A stretch of DNA of 64,000 nt from JBGSQR01 sp964509295 (GTDB lineage Bacteria; Desulfobacterota; Desulfuromonadia; Geobacterales; Pseudopelobacteraceae). The stretch is taken from contig CAZDWS010000004.1 in assembly GCA_964509295.1 (NCBI GenBank), forward strand, positions 258,497 through 322,496. The letters are read 5' to 3'. A program made the translations under genes and the position numbers. The notes beneath the pieces are model-generated. The model searched no databases. It was not told the origin of the DNA and saw nothing but the letters and a program-made list of their open reading frames with translations. Shown one piece after another: positions 18,672-27,383 of the stretch (position 1 is its first letter; the number at the start of each line of letters is the position of its first letter).

Positions 18672-19610
18672 ATGAGAATACTGGTTACCGGCGGAGCCGG
18701 ATTCATCGGATCACATCTCTGCGAAAGACTGTTGAGCGAAGGGCATGATGTCATCTGCCTGGACAATTTCTTTACCGGCAGCAAGAAAAACATCATCCAC
18801 CTGATGGACAACCACCGTTTTGAACTTGTCCGCCATGACATCGTCGAACCGATCCTGCTGGAAGTTGATCGCATCTACAACCTGGCCTGCCCGGCATCTC
18901 CGGTGCACTACCAGTACAATCCGGTCAAGACCGTTAAAACCAGCGTCATGGGTATGATCAACATGCTCGGACTTGCCAAAAGGGTCAAAGCCCGTATCCT
19001 GCAGGCTTCAACTTCAGAGGTCTATGGAGATCCACAAATCCACCCTCAAGTTGAAAGCTACTGGGGTAATGTTAATCCGATCGGCATCCGCAGCTGTTAC
19101 GATGAGGGAAAAAGAGTTGCCGAAACCCTGATGATGGATTACTACCGACAGAACAACGTCGATATCCGTATCATCCGTATCTTCAACACCTACGGTCCCC
19201 GTATGGCTGAAAACGATGGCCGTGTAGTATCCAACTTCATGCTGCAGGCTTTACGCAATGAAGACATAACAATGTACGGTGATGGCTCCCAGACTCGTTC
19301 CTTCTGCTATGTTTCCGACCTTGTGGAAGGAATGATCCGCATGATGGAGTGCGATGATTTCATTGGACCGGTCAACCTTGGCAATCCGGTTGAGAATACA
19401 ATCCTTGAGTTTGCCGAAAAAATCGTTAGAATAACCGGGTCCAAGTCAAAGATCATATTCAAACCGCTGCCGCAGGATGACCCCAAACAGCGTCAGCCCG
19501 ACATATCCCTCGCCAGGAACAAACTGGACTGGGAGCCTGTTATTGATCTGGAAACCGGACTTGTCACAACAGCTGAATATTTTTCCGGCTGTATAGGCAA
19601 AGGGCTTTAG
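18672..19610 (+). CDS. UDP-glucuronate decarboxylase (UDP-xylose synthase)
   Basis: An extended SDR-family enzyme of 312 residues. The NAD site is VTGGAGFIGSHLCERLL, the catalytic Thr/Ser segment is QASTSEVYGDP and the Tyr-x3-Lys pair is in SCYDEGKRVAE. The segment NLACPASPVHYQYNPVKT is typical of UXS-type decarboxylases rather than of epimerases. It converts UDP-glucuronate to UDP-xylose with NAD+ recycled internally. It begins one base after ugd and ends one base before the FtsB-like gene. Confidence 0.93.
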   Translation: MRILVTGGAGFIGSHLCERLLSEGHDVICLDNFFTGSKKNIIHLMDNHRFELVRHDIVEPILLEVDRIYNLACPASPVHYQYNPVKTVKTSVMGMINMLGLAKRVKARILQASTSEVYGDPQIHPQVESYWGNVNPIGIRSCYDEGKRVAETLMMDYYRQNNVDIRIIRIFNTYGPRMAENDGRVVSNFMLQALRNEDITMYGDGSQTRSFCYVSDLVEGMIRMMECDDFIGPVNLGNPVENTILEFAEKIVRITGSKSKIIFKPLPQDDPKQRQPDISLARNKLDWEPVIDLETGLVTTAEYFSGCIGKGL

Positions 19611-19611
19611 T

Positions 19612-19914
19612 ATGAAATTCAAGCTCAAGCTAGAAAACAGGATGTATCTCATACCGGCCGGATGCCTGGCCTTTATCCTCTTTTTCACTGTTTTCGGTGA
19701 CAAGGGTTTATTGCGTATTTATGAGTTACGCCAGGACAAGGTCAAGATTGAAAAGCGGCTGATAGAAATCCGCAGTGAAAACGAAAACCTTAAGCGTGAA
19801 GTTGTAGCGCTACAGAGTGATCGTCGCTATATCGAACGAATCGCCCGCAAAGACCTGGGGCTGGTTCGAAGCAATGAAGTTATTTACCAGTTTGCATCAG
19901 GCACCAAACAATAA
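19612..19914 (+). CDS. FtsB/DivIC-like septum formation protein
   Basis: A 100-residue bitopic membrane protein with a short basic N-terminus, one transmembrane helix (about 10-27; YLIPAGCLAFILFFTVFG) and then a coiled coil (about 38-72; KVKIEKRLIEIRSENENLKR). The C-terminal segment YIERIARKDLGLVR is typical of FtsB/DivIC proteins, which bridge FtsL and FtsQ in the divisome. It sits in an operon between UDP-xylose synthesis and argS. Confidence 0.88.
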   Translation: MKFKLKLENRMYLIPAGCLAFILFFTVFGDKGLLRIYELRQDKVKIEKRLIEIRSENENLKREVVALQSDRRYIERIARKDLGLVRSNEVIYQFASGTKQ

Positions 19915-19925
19915 AAGGCGGATCC

Positions 19926-20099
19926 ATGTCTCGTCAAAGCTGTGCAGTTTGTGCCTGGCGCGAGAACTGCAACAAGAAATTCTGCGTACCGGATGGTGGA
20001 GCCCGCTGCCCGGATTACTGCCGCGACGTCAGTATAAAAGACATAACGGATGACACAACCAAATCAACAGACACCCAAAGCAAGGAAACTCATAAATAA
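19926..20099 (+). CDS. Small Cys-rich protein (57 aa), unknown function
   Basis: The frame ATG 19926 to TAA 20097-20099 encodes 57 residues. Six Cys are packed in the first 32 residues (C-x2-C-x5-C-x4-C-x7-C-x3-C; SCAVCAWRENCNKKFC), followed by a polar Thr/Lys/Asp tail. The pattern suggests a metal-binding knuckle, perhaps zinc. It fills the space between the FtsB-like gene and argS, 11 bp after the first, and its stop overlaps the argS ATG by one base. That spacing strongly supports a real, co-translated gene. I do not recognise a named family. Confidence 0.75.
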   Translation: MSRQSCAVCAWRENCNKKFCVPDGGARCPDYCRDVSIKDITDDTTKSTDTQSKETHK

Positions 20100-21790
20100 T
20101 GATGCGTCACAGAATTGCCACACTAGTAGAAACCGCACTTAAATCTGCCTCCGCAGAATCTGAATTGACAATTTCTCCTTTTCCGGCCGTACTGATTGGT
20201 ATACCTGCCAATCCGGAACATGGCGATTTTTCCTGCAATATTGCCATGCAGATCGCCAAAGCTGAACGCAAGGCACCACGCCAGGTTGCAGAAATCATCA
20301 TTAAGCATATTCCCGACAACAATGGATTAATTTCCAAAACTGAAATTGCCGGTCCCGGATTTATTAACTTTTATGTAGCTGCGACGGCCTGGCAGTCAAC
20401 ACTGCTGGAAATCGAGTCCATGGGCGACGGTTTTGGACTGACAACCAGTGGTGCCGGCAAAAAAGTACAAGTCGAGTTTGTCAGCGCCAACCCTACCGGG
20501 CCGCTCCACATCGGCCACGGACGTGGCGCAGCCATAGGCGACACCCTCTGCCGCCTTCTGACCGCCACCGGCTGGGATGTAACCCGTGAATTCTACTACA
20601 ACGATGCCGGGGCGCAGATCGCCAACCTGGCCCTCTCGGTTCAGGCCCGCTGCCTGAACATTGAAACAGATGATCCACGCTGGCCAGCAGACGGTTATCA
20701 GGGTGAATACATCAAGGATATTGCAGTTTCCTATCTGGCAAAAGAGACCGTTGACGCCAATGACCAGCATATAACCGCCCTGGGCGACCCGGATGAACTG
20801 GATGCCATCCGGCGCTTTGCTGTGGCCTCCCTGAGACGCGAGCAGGATCTTGATCTAAAAGCCTTTGATGTGTCTTTTGATGTCTTTACACTTGAATCAA
20901 GCCTGTACAGTAGAGGACTGGTTGACGAGACGGTTCAGCTGCTACAGAAAAATGGTTACACGTATGAAGAGGGGGGCGCGCTCTGGCTCCGCACAACTGA
21001 CTTCGGCGACGACAAAGACCGGGTCATGCGCAAGACAGACGGCGGCTATACCTATTTTGTACCGGATATAGCCTATCACCTGAACAAGTGGAATCGTGGA
21101 TTCACTCGGGTTATCAACGAACAGGGTTCAGACCACCACAGCACCATTACGAGGGTCCGTGCCGGTTTACAGGCCCTGGACTGCGGTATCCCCAAAGGGT
21201 GGCCGGAATACGTTCTGCACCAGATGGTTACTGTTCTGCGCGGTGGCGAAGAGGTCAAAATCTCCAAACGAGCCGGCAGCTATGTCACCCTGCGCGACCT
21301 GATCGACGAAGTTGGCCGTGATGCAACCCGTTTCTTCTTCATCATGCGCAAACCTGATTCCCAGCTGACCTTTGATATTGATCTGGCCAAGGAACAGTCA
21401 CCGGACAATCCGGTTTATTATGTTCAATATGCCCATGCCCGCATCTGCAGCATTTTTGAAAATGCCAGGGAAAAAGGTTTTATCGCCCCATCAAACCCGG
21501 GCGTAAGTGACATTTCCATGTTGGTAACCGCCGAAGAACTGCAACTGATCAAGTTATTGAATGCGCTACCAGACTCGGTTGATGACAGTGCCTCAAACTT
21601 TGAGCCACACAGATTAACCTATTACCTGACCGAACTGGCAGGATGTTTCCACAGTTTCTACAATAAAAACCGGGTCATTACGGAAGAACCGGCTCTTACA
21701 AATGCAAGACTATACCTTCTTAAGCGCACTGCCCAAACCTTGAAAAATGCACTTTCAATCCTGGGAATTTCTGCGCCGGAACGGATGTAA
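20099..21790 (+). CDS. argS: Arginyl-tRNA synthetase
   Basis: A class Ia aminoacyl-tRNA synthetase of 563 residues that charges tRNA-Arg. The N-terminal Add1 domain comes first; the HIGH signature is in NPTGPLHIGHGRG (near residue 130), and the KMSKS position is occupied by VKISKRAGSYVTL. The C-terminal DALR anticodon-binding domain is about 440-563. The start at 20099 overlaps the stop of the Cys-rich gene, with AAGGAA upstream; the second ATG at 20102 is equally possible. Confidence 0.97.
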   Translation: MMRHRIATLVETALKSASAESELTISPFPAVLIGIPANPEHGDFSCNIAMQIAKAERKAPRQVAEIIIKHIPDNNGLISKTEIAGPGFINFYVAATAWQSTLLEIESMGDGFGLTTSGAGKKVQVEFVSANPTGPLHIGHGRGAAIGDTLCRLLTATGWDVTREFYYNDAGAQIANLALSVQARCLNIETDDPRWPADGYQGEYIKDIAVSYLAKETVDANDQHITALGDPDELDAIRRFAVASLRREQDLDLKAFDVSFDVFTLESSLYSRGLVDETVQLLQKNGYTYEEGGALWLRTTDFGDDKDRVMRKTDGGYTYFVPDIAYHLNKWNRGFTRVINEQGSDHHSTITRVRAGLQALDCGIPKGWPEYVLHQMVTVLRGGEEVKISKRAGSYVTLRDLIDEVGRDATRFFFIMRKPDSQLTFDIDLAKEQSPDNPVYYVQYAHARICSIFENAREKGFIAPSNPGVSDISMLVTAEELQLIKLLNALPDSVDDSASNFEPHRLTYYLTELAGCFHSFYNKNRVITEEPALTNARLYLLKRTAQTLKNALSILGISAPERM

Positions 21791-21800
21791 CGGGGTATAT

Positions 21801-22535
21801 ATGCGGATTGACTACAGCTCACCCAAACAATCATATGTCTCCGGCCAGAACAAGCCCAAAGCCCGTAAAGAGTCCAGCGGACTGCTTAAACCGACCATTG
21901 TCATCACGGCAATTATCAGCCTGATCATCGGCTATGGAGCCGGGTGGTTTTTATCACAACGTTCCGCCAAGAAGGCCTTTCAGGCAGCTAATGAACAAAA
22001 GAGCCTGGAAAGCTCTCCAAAGCAGGCTGCTTCCGCCCAGCCAACTGTTCAGCCTCTTCAACCAACTCAGCCGCCGGTTGCTGGCGCCAATCAGCCACAA
22101 AATCCTCAGGCTCCACAGGGTACTGTCAATGCACCAAACCCTGCTCTGAGCTTTTATAAGACCCTTCCAGGCGACCAAAAAAATAATGTCATCGGTAGCG
22201 GAGTCAATACTGTTGAAGAAAAAGTAAAACCGCACCATCCTGTGAACCCTCTTGTTTCACCTGCTGCAAAAAGTACTGCACCAGAAAAACAAGCTGCCAA
22301 AGCCCCTGAAGCCAGCGGATTTGCCGTTCAGGTCGCTTCATTCAGCCTGAAATCCGAGGCAGAGTCTATTAAAAACAAACTTACCTCAAAGGGATACAAT
22401 GTCTCCATTGTTGAATCCAATCTTGGCGAAAAGGGCATCTGGTATCGGGTCAAGGTAGGCAGAAAACTTGATCCGGTGGCAGCCAAGGAACTGGCCGGCA
22501 AACTTGGTAAAGGCGCCATGGTCATACCGGACTAA
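21801..22535 (+). CDS. SPOR-domain membrane protein
   Basis: A 244-residue bitopic protein: a basic cytoplasmic N-terminus, one transmembrane helix (about 32-52; IVITAIISLIIGYGAGWFLS), a long Pro/Gln/Ala-rich periplasmic linker and a C-terminal SPOR domain (about 172-244; GFAVQVASFSLKSEAESI, WYRVKVGRKLDPVAAKELA). SPOR domains bind septal glycan strands stripped of stem peptides, so this protein probably localises to the division site. It starts 10 bp after argS. The start ATG at 21801 is preferred over the longer frame from 21747, which overlaps argS. Confidence 0.9.
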   Translation: MRIDYSSPKQSYVSGQNKPKARKESSGLLKPTIVITAIISLIIGYGAGWFLSQRSAKKAFQAANEQKSLESSPKQAASAQPTVQPLQPTQPPVAGANQPQNPQAPQGTVNAPNPALSFYKTLPGDQKNNVIGSGVNTVEEKVKPHHPVNPLVSPAAKSTAPEKQAAKAPEASGFAVQVASFSLKSEAESIKNKLTSKGYNVSIVESNLGEKGIWYRVKVGRKLDPVAAKELAGKLGKGAMVIPD

Positions 22536-22686
22536 ATCCTCAAGCTGTAAAAAACAGCTATTTAAACCTTTACCGCCTTATAACAATGTAATCCCCAGCC
22601 ACACTTTAAAGAGCTCTCCTCCTTGCAATTTATCCCATTAGAACATATACTTGCCAACCCAATTACTTAACCAGAAGGAGAACGAT

Positions 22687-23067
22687 GTGATCAAGATTGA
22701 TTTCGATAAAATGGGCGGCCTGATTCCAGCCGTAATACAGGACCATGTCACAGGCGAAGTATTGATGGTTGCCTATATGGATGAAAAGACCCTTAACTTG
22801 ACTCTTGAAAGCGGCAAGACCTGGTTTTTCAGCCGTACCCGCAACAAATACTGGATGAAAGGTGAAGAATCCGGCAATACTCAGGATGTTATGGAAGTCC
22901 TTACCGACTGCGACTCTGACACGGTTGTCATCAAAGTTAAACAGAACGGCCCGGCCGCCTGCCACACCGGCAACCGCAGCTGTTTCTATGTTAAATGGGA
23001 AAACGGCCAATGGGTGGAGCACTCCAACCCTTTATTTAATCCGGATGATGTTTATAAAAAAGCATAA
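22687..23067 (+). CDS. hisI: Phosphoribosyl-AMP cyclohydrolase
   Basis: Opens the adenine ring of phosphoribosyl-AMP in histidine synthesis; zinc- and magnesium-dependent. The 126-residue protein has MVAYMDEKTL, the substrate segment YWMKGEESGNTQ, the Asp cluster TDCDSDTVV and the zinc Cys in ACHTGNRSCFY. The GTG start at 22687 is chosen because AAGGAG (22675-22680) is well placed and the protein then begins in the conserved way. An out-of-frame ATG at 22685 overlaps it and runs straight into TGA. It carries only the HisI domain; no HisE is fused. Confidence 0.94.
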   Translation: MIKIDFDKMGGLIPAVIQDHVTGEVLMVAYMDEKTLNLTLESGKTWFFSRTRNKYWMKGEESGNTQDVMEVLTDCDSDTVVIKVKQNGPAACHTGNRSCFYVKWENGQWVEHSNPLFNPDDVYKKA

Positions 23068-23113
23068 TACAATCCAGCGTTGCCAGGTTTGGTCTTTGCA
23101 TTGGCCTAAAATC

Positions 23114-23133
23114 GCTCCCCTTCAAGGGGGAGG
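23114..23133. repeat. Short intergenic palindrome
   Basis: GCTCCCC-TTCAA-GGGGGAGG between hisI and hisG. It is similar in style to the longer C/T-rich repeats at 40347 and 56012 and may be a shortened copy. No T-run follows. Confidence 0.4.
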
Positions 23134-23196
23134 AACAAAGGCTGTATGAACCTAACCCGACACTACTGAATACAATCAATTCAAACGAGGTTTTTC

Positions 23197-24072
23197 ATGT
23201 CCAACATACTCAATTTTGGTATCCCCAAAGGTTCTTTAGAAAACGCCACCGTCGAGCTTTTCAAGAAAGCCGGCTGGCAGATCAACATCTCTTCCCGCAG
23301 CTATTTCCCTGCCATTGACGATAGTGAAATGAACTGCAAACTGATCCGTCCACAGGAAATGGGACGCTATGTGGAGCGCACAACCATCGACGCCGGCATT
23401 GCCGGTCGTGACTGGGTCCGTGAGAATGATTCCGAAGTGGTGGAAGTCTGCGAAATGGTCTATTCCAAAGTATCCCGCCGCCCTGCCCGCTGGGTTCTGG
23501 TTGTCAATGGCGACTCTAAAGTAACATGCCCGGAAGACCTGGCCGGTGCCACCATTTCAACCGAGCTGGTAGAATTCACCAAGCGTTATTTTGCTGAGCG
23601 CAACATCCCTGTTACCGTGGAGTTTTCCTGGGGCGCAACCGAGGCCAAAGTGGTTGACGGTCTCTGCGATGCCATCGTGGAGGTCACCGAAACCGGTTCA
23701 ACCATCAAGGCTAATGGCCTGCGCATTGTCTGCGAACTGATGGAATCAGTTCCTGTTCTGATCGCCAACAAAACTTCCTGGGAAGACCCCTGGAAACGTG
23801 AGAAGATTGAACAGATCGCCACCCTGCTAAAATCATCCCTGGCTGCCGAAGGTATGGTCGGCCTGAAGATGAACGCACCGGCTGACAAGGTCGAAGCTAT
23901 CACGAGCGTGCTGCCAAGCCTGAAGCATCCAACAGTTTCCAACCTGTACAAATCCGACTGGCTTTCCATCGAAAGCATCATGTCGGAGAAGCATGTGCGA
24001 CAGATCGTGCCGGAACTGATCAAGCTGGGCGCTAAGGGGATCATCGAGTATCCGCTGAATAAGATTATTTAA
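23197..24072 (+). CDS. hisG: ATP phosphoribosyltransferase (long form HisG)
   Basis: Catalyses the first step of histidine synthesis, ATP + PRPP to phosphoribosyl-ATP. At 291 residues it is the long form with a C-terminal regulatory (ACT-like, histidine-binding) domain (about 215-291). Signatures include FGIPKGSLENATVELF, the DAGIAGRDWV segment and the PRPP-binding region CDAIVEVTETGSTIKANGL. It lies 129 bp after hisI on the same strand, separated by a small palindrome. Confidence 0.96.
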   Translation: MSNILNFGIPKGSLENATVELFKKAGWQINISSRSYFPAIDDSEMNCKLIRPQEMGRYVERTTIDAGIAGRDWVRENDSEVVEVCEMVYSKVSRRPARWVLVVNGDSKVTCPEDLAGATISTELVEFTKRYFAERNIPVTVEFSWGATEAKVVDGLCDAIVEVTETGSTIKANGLRIVCELMESVPVLIANKTSWEDPWKREKIEQIATLLKSSLAAEGMVGLKMNAPADKVEAITSVLPSLKHPTVSNLYKSDWLSIESIMSEKHVRQIVPELIKLGAKGIIEYPLNKII

Positions 24073-24111
24073 TTTTTGCCCCAGCCAAAAGTTTATAAAA
24101 GGAGTACCACC

Positions 24112-24312
24112 ATGTCCTGCACAAGAACCGGCGAAAACTGCCGCTGTACCTATAACAATAAAGGCTGCCCACGCCGTGGCAACTGCTGCCAGTGCGTTGC
24201 CTACCACCGTGAAAAAGGCCAGGCAACCGGCTGCATGTTTACAGTCGCCGGAGAAAAAACCTATGACCGCTCACTTGTAAATCTGATGAGGGATCGCGGC
24301 ATTAAACCATAG
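24112..24312 (+). CDS. Small Cys-rich protein (66 aa), DUF6485-like
   Basis: A 66-residue protein. Cys-containing motifs CTRTGENCRC, KGCPRRGNCCQCVAYHREKG and TGCMFT look like a metal-binding fold. The GNCCxCVxYHRxKG core reminds me of the DUF6485 family, which has no known function; I could not check this. AAGGAG precedes the ATG at 24112, so the longer frame from 24076 is rejected. It sits 40 bp after hisG and may be co-transcribed. Confidence 0.75.
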   Translation: MSCTRTGENCRCTYNNKGCPRRGNCCQCVAYHREKGQATGCMFTVAGEKTYDRSLVNLMRDRGIKP

Positions 24313-24345
24313 TATCAGCCACTGCACGGAGGCCTTCAGGTCTCC

Positions 24346-25245
24346 ATGAACACCAAAGGAACCATGTTAACATTTGAAATCATGCCTCAAGACCACTGCA
24401 GAAGGCTGGAAAGCTTTCTGCGCAACCTCCTGCCCACGTCTCCTTTCGGTTATCCCCGCAAGCTCATCAAGAGCGGTGCTGTTAAAGTAAACGGAGACAA
24501 GGCAACGCCGGACAGCTTTCTTTACTTCCATGATTCGGTAACCCTCAAGGAGAGTGCAACGCTGCTGAGTCTGCTTAACGAGGAACAGCCGGATCTGGAT
24601 ATTCTTTACGAAGATGACCATATAGCGGTTATCAATAAACCGCGCGGTCTTCCCATGCACCGAACTGCCGATGAGGAAGAAAATCTGGTTGATTTCGGCA
24701 TCGCCTATATGGCCAGCCGCCAGACAATCTGTAAGCTCTACCCGGTTAACCGCCTTGATCGCGGCACATCCGGCACGGTCATACTGGCTAAAAGCTCATC
24801 CTCAGCCGGCCTCTTCGGCCGCCAGGTCAAGGAAACCGGACTGGACAAACTATATCTGGCCCTGGTGGCCGGAGTACCCGATGCCAGCGGCATCATTACC
24901 GAACCGCTTGATGACAAGGAATCGGAAACCCGTTATGAAATCCTGGCCAAAGGCAAAGCCTGCAGCCTGCTGTTGGTAACTCCCATCAGCGGACGCATGC
25001 ACCAGATCAGGCGCCACCTGGAAATGATCGGGCATTCGGTTCTGGGCGACAAAAGATACAGCGGGCAGATCATTCCGGGTGCAACCGGCTTTGCCCTGCA
25101 TTCTTTCAAGACAGCGGTTTCAATGCCGGATGAAAGTACCCTGACCGTCTGCGCTCCACTGCCGGAGGATATGTTCACCCTCTGTGTCCAAAGGGGAATC
25201 AAGGCCGATGAACTGCTGGCGGAGTTGAAGAGGCTGGCTGGATAA
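24346..25245 (+). CDS. RluA-family pseudouridine synthase
   Basis: A 299-residue RNA pseudouridine synthase. An S4-like N-terminal segment (about 20-60; SPFGYPRKLIKSGAVKVNG) is followed by the catalytic domain with the active-site Asp in NRLDRGTSGTV and the later GRMHQIRRHLEMIGHSVLGD motif. The RNA target cannot be told from sequence. The start is ambiguous: ATG 24346 (GGAGG 13 bp upstream) or ATG 24364 (AAAGGA close by). It is the last gene before a bidirectional terminator. Confidence 0.9.
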   Translation: MNTKGTMLTFEIMPQDHCRRLESFLRNLLPTSPFGYPRKLIKSGAVKVNGDKATPDSFLYFHDSVTLKESATLLSLLNEEQPDLDILYEDDHIAVINKPRGLPMHRTADEEENLVDFGIAYMASRQTICKLYPVNRLDRGTSGTVILAKSSSSAGLFGRQVKETGLDKLYLALVAGVPDASGIITEPLDDKESETRYEILAKGKACSLLLVTPISGRMHQIRRHLEMIGHSVLGDKRYSGQIIPGATGFALHSFKTAVSMPDESTLTVCAPLPEDMFTLCVQRGIKADELLAELKRLAG

Positions 25246-25270
25246 AAAAACGTGTTCATGACAAAAAAAC

Positions 25271-25303
25271 GCCCTGTTTCTATCAAGAGACAGGGCATTT
25301 TTG
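25271..25303. terminator. Bidirectional terminator
   Basis: A 10-bp stem with one G-T pair (GCCCTGTTTC at 25271-25280 and GAGACAGGGC at 25287-25296), flanked by an A-run on the left and ATTTTTGT on the right. It serves the convergent RluA-type and tag genes. Confidence 0.88.
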
Positions 25304-25323
25304 TATCTGATTATTCTTATTTT

Positions 25324-25911
25324 TTATGAATTTAAAAGTTCACTCCTACGAAAACAATCCATCGTATGATCATTAACCATTCCGGTGGCCTGCATATGGG
25401 CATAGCAGATCGTTGAACCGACAAACTTGAATCCACGCTTAAGCAGATCCTTGCTCATGGCATCCGACTCCCGACTGGTGGCACGGTAGTCAGCAAAGGT
25501 TCTCAATTCATTCACAATCGGCCTGCCATCCACAAAGCGCCAGATATAGGCATCAAAGCTGCCGAACTCCTCCTGCACAGCCAGGAGACTGCGTGCATTG
25601 CCGATTGCAGCCGCCACCTTGGCCCGGTTGCGTATAATACCCGGATTGGCCAAAAGTTCCTGCACTTTTTGGTCATCATAGCGGGCGACCTTTTCGGCAT
25701 GGAAATTATCAAAGGCCAGGCGATAGTTTTCCCGCTTCCTCAACACCGTGTACCAACTCAATCCGGCCTGGGCTCCCTCCAGTATCAGAAACTCGAACAG
25801 CAGCCGGTCGTCATGCACCGGCACGCCCCACTCCCTGTCATGATACTCGATGTAATCTGGCTTACTCATGTCAACCCATGGGCAACGGCATACTTCAGTA
25901 TTGTTATTCAT
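25324..25911 (-). CDS. tag: DNA-3-methyladenine glycosylase I
   Basis: Excises 3-methyladenine from alkylated DNA. A 195-residue HhH-type glycosylase. The zinc ligands are present: Cys in CRCPWV at the start, a His in IEYHDREWG, and the late His and Cys in NDHTMDCF. GAQAGLSWYTVLRKRENY is the family signature. ATG at 25909-25911 is chosen because GGAG lies just upstream; the longer frame would add a hydrophobic stretch not found in Tag. Confidence 0.96.
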   Translation of the reverse strand: MNNNTEVCRCPWVDMSKPDYIEYHDREWGVPVHDDRLLFEFLILEGAQAGLSWYTVLRKRENYRLAFDNFHAEKVARYDDQKVQELLANPGIIRNRAKVAAAIGNARSLLAVQEEFGSFDAYIWRFVDGRPIVNELRTFADYRATSRESDAMSKDLLKRGFKFVGSTICYAHMQATGMVNDHTMDCFRRSELLNS

Positions 25912-26004
25912 TTCAGCTCCAGTTTTAAATAAAATGAAATAAACTATTATCAATTGCCAGCTTAATACCAGAACAAATCCGCGCAACACTGGCAATTACT
26001 TTCT

Positions 26005-26616
26005 TTATGTAAAACTCCCCAGAAACAGCGCCATCCCCAACCCGAACATGATCATGGCGATCAACCCATCCAGAATGCGCCAGGCAGAGGCTTTACTGAA
26101 TAGCGGGCAAAGCAGTCTGGCACCGTAACCAAGTGCAAAGAACCAGACAAAGCTGGCAGCCACAGCACCGGCCCCAAATACCCAGCGACCGCTTTCACCG
26201 CACTGATTTGCCAGTGACCCAAGCAGGATAACCGTGTCCAGGTAAACATGCGGATTCAGAAAGGTGAAGGCAAGGCAGGTTGCCATGGCAGATTTGAGGG
26301 AGGTCCCTACGCTGGAATCCACCGTCAGCAGATTGGGCTGCAGTGCACGCCGCGCAGCAATCAATCCATAGACGAATAAAAAAGCGGCGCCGCCGTAACG
26401 TGTAACATCCAGGATCATCGGTACTGACTGAATCAGCGCACCAAGACCGGCAATACCGGCCGCGATCAGCATTGCATCAGCACCGGCACAGACCAGCACG
26501 ATCGGTAGCACATGTTCGCGCCGGATCCCCTGGCGCAGGACAAAGGAATTCTGAGCGCCAATGGCGATTATCAAGACGGCTCCGGACAGGAATCCGGATA
26601 GCAGGTTGGCGGTCAT
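26005..26616 (-). CDS. LysE/ArgO family amino-acid exporter
   Basis: A 203-residue inner-membrane protein with about six hydrophobic helices. The N-terminal signature GAQNSFVLRQGIRREHVLP and central LAFTFLNPHVYLDTVILLG match the LysE/ArgO family, which exports basic amino acids. AGGAAACC precedes the ATG. It is 93 bp upstream of tag on the same strand. No LysG-type regulator is adjacent, so substrate and control are open. Confidence 0.92.
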   Translation of the reverse strand: MTANLLSGFLSGAVLIIAIGAQNSFVLRQGIRREHVLPIVLVCAGADAMLIAAGIAGLGALIQSVPMILDVTRYGGAAFLFVYGLIAARRALQPNLLTVDSSVGTSLKSAMATCLAFTFLNPHVYLDTVILLGSLANQCGESGRWVFGAGAVAASFVWFFALGYGARLLCPLFSKASAWRILDGLIAMIMFGLGMALFLGSFT

Positions 26617-26705
26617 GGTTTCCTAGATAAATTTTGTGTTCTTGAAAATTTAAAACGCAATTACGAAGAAAATAACGCCAAAGTGTCGCTCTTGTAACTC
26701 GAGTT

Positions 26706-27125
26706 TCAACTCCTGGGAATCAATATTTTTGCCATCTCTTCCGAGGAATAAACAGGTATCCTGGATTTCTTAAAATCCTTCTGATTGCGAGTTACGATTG
26801 CATCAACACCCATATGGCATGCTGCTTCATGAATCACCGCATCTTCGAAATCATTAAAATCCAGCATAAGGGCCGATTCCATCACATGCCTATTGACAGG
26901 GGCCACCTCAAACAGACCAAGGAGCTTCTTGATTTCTTCCTGTGCCCTTGCAGCACCTACAGTTTTGGCAGCAAGATAAAATACGGTAGTTATTGTAGTG
27001 CCGCACAAATACCCAATGATGGTCCCGTCTTCCACCTTTGAAAACAGTTCAACAGCAACATCAGAATGCGGCAACCGGTCCATGAGCACATCGAGAACTA
27101 TGTTTGTATCAAACAGAATTTTCAA
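26706..27125 (-). CDS. PIN-domain toxin (VapC-like)
   Basis: A 139-residue PIN-fold ribonuclease candidate. Conserved acids are visible: Asp in MKILFDTNIVLD (residue 6), a mid-protein Glu, and the Asp cluster in DFNDFEDAVIHEAA, with VDAIVTRNQKDF near the end. It overlaps the upstream antitoxin gene by 4 nt (ATGA). In this family the toxin cleaves RNA and is neutralised by the partner; the RNA target is unknown. Confidence 0.9.
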   Translation of the reverse strand: MKILFDTNIVLDVLMDRLPHSDVAVELFSKVEDGTIIGYLCGTTITTVFYLAAKTVGAARAQEEIKKLLGLFEVAPVNRHVMESALMLDFNDFEDAVIHEAACHMGVDAIVTRNQKDFKKSRIPVYSSEEMAKILIPRS

Positions 27126-27364
27126 AGGTATTTCCCTTCCAGATGTTTTTTGTAATCCTTTTCATCCAGTTTTGATTCCCGCAACAATCCTCGAAGGGAT
27201 TGGGTTATGGGCGCCGATGGCGATGACATGCTGGTCTTTTCTGATGTCAGTATTTTGAAGTAGTCCGCCACGACCTGAGACACTGATTTTCCGGACTGTG
27301 CTGCATAAGATTTTGCCTGCTCAATTAAATGATCATCAAGACGAAGAGTTAGTTTAGTCTGCAT
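27122..27364 (-). CDS. Antitoxin, ribbon-helix-helix-like (DUF6364-type)
   Basis: An 80-residue protein. The N-terminal half, TKLTLRLDDHLIEQAKSYA followed by GKSVSQVVADYF, is the strand-helix-helix pattern of RHH DNA-binding antitoxins; the C-terminal half (LRGLLRESKLDEKDYKKHL) would wrap the toxin. ATG at 27362-27364 follows GGAGG; the ATG six codons earlier lacks such a site. It probably represses its own operon through the palindrome at 27384-27414. Confidence 0.85.
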   Translation of the reverse strand: MQTKLTLRLDDHLIEQAKSYAAQSGKSVSQVVADYFKILTSEKTSMSSPSAPITQSLRGLLRESKLDEKDYKKHLEGKYL

Positions 27365-27383
27365 GGGTGCCTCCAAAGCCAAA

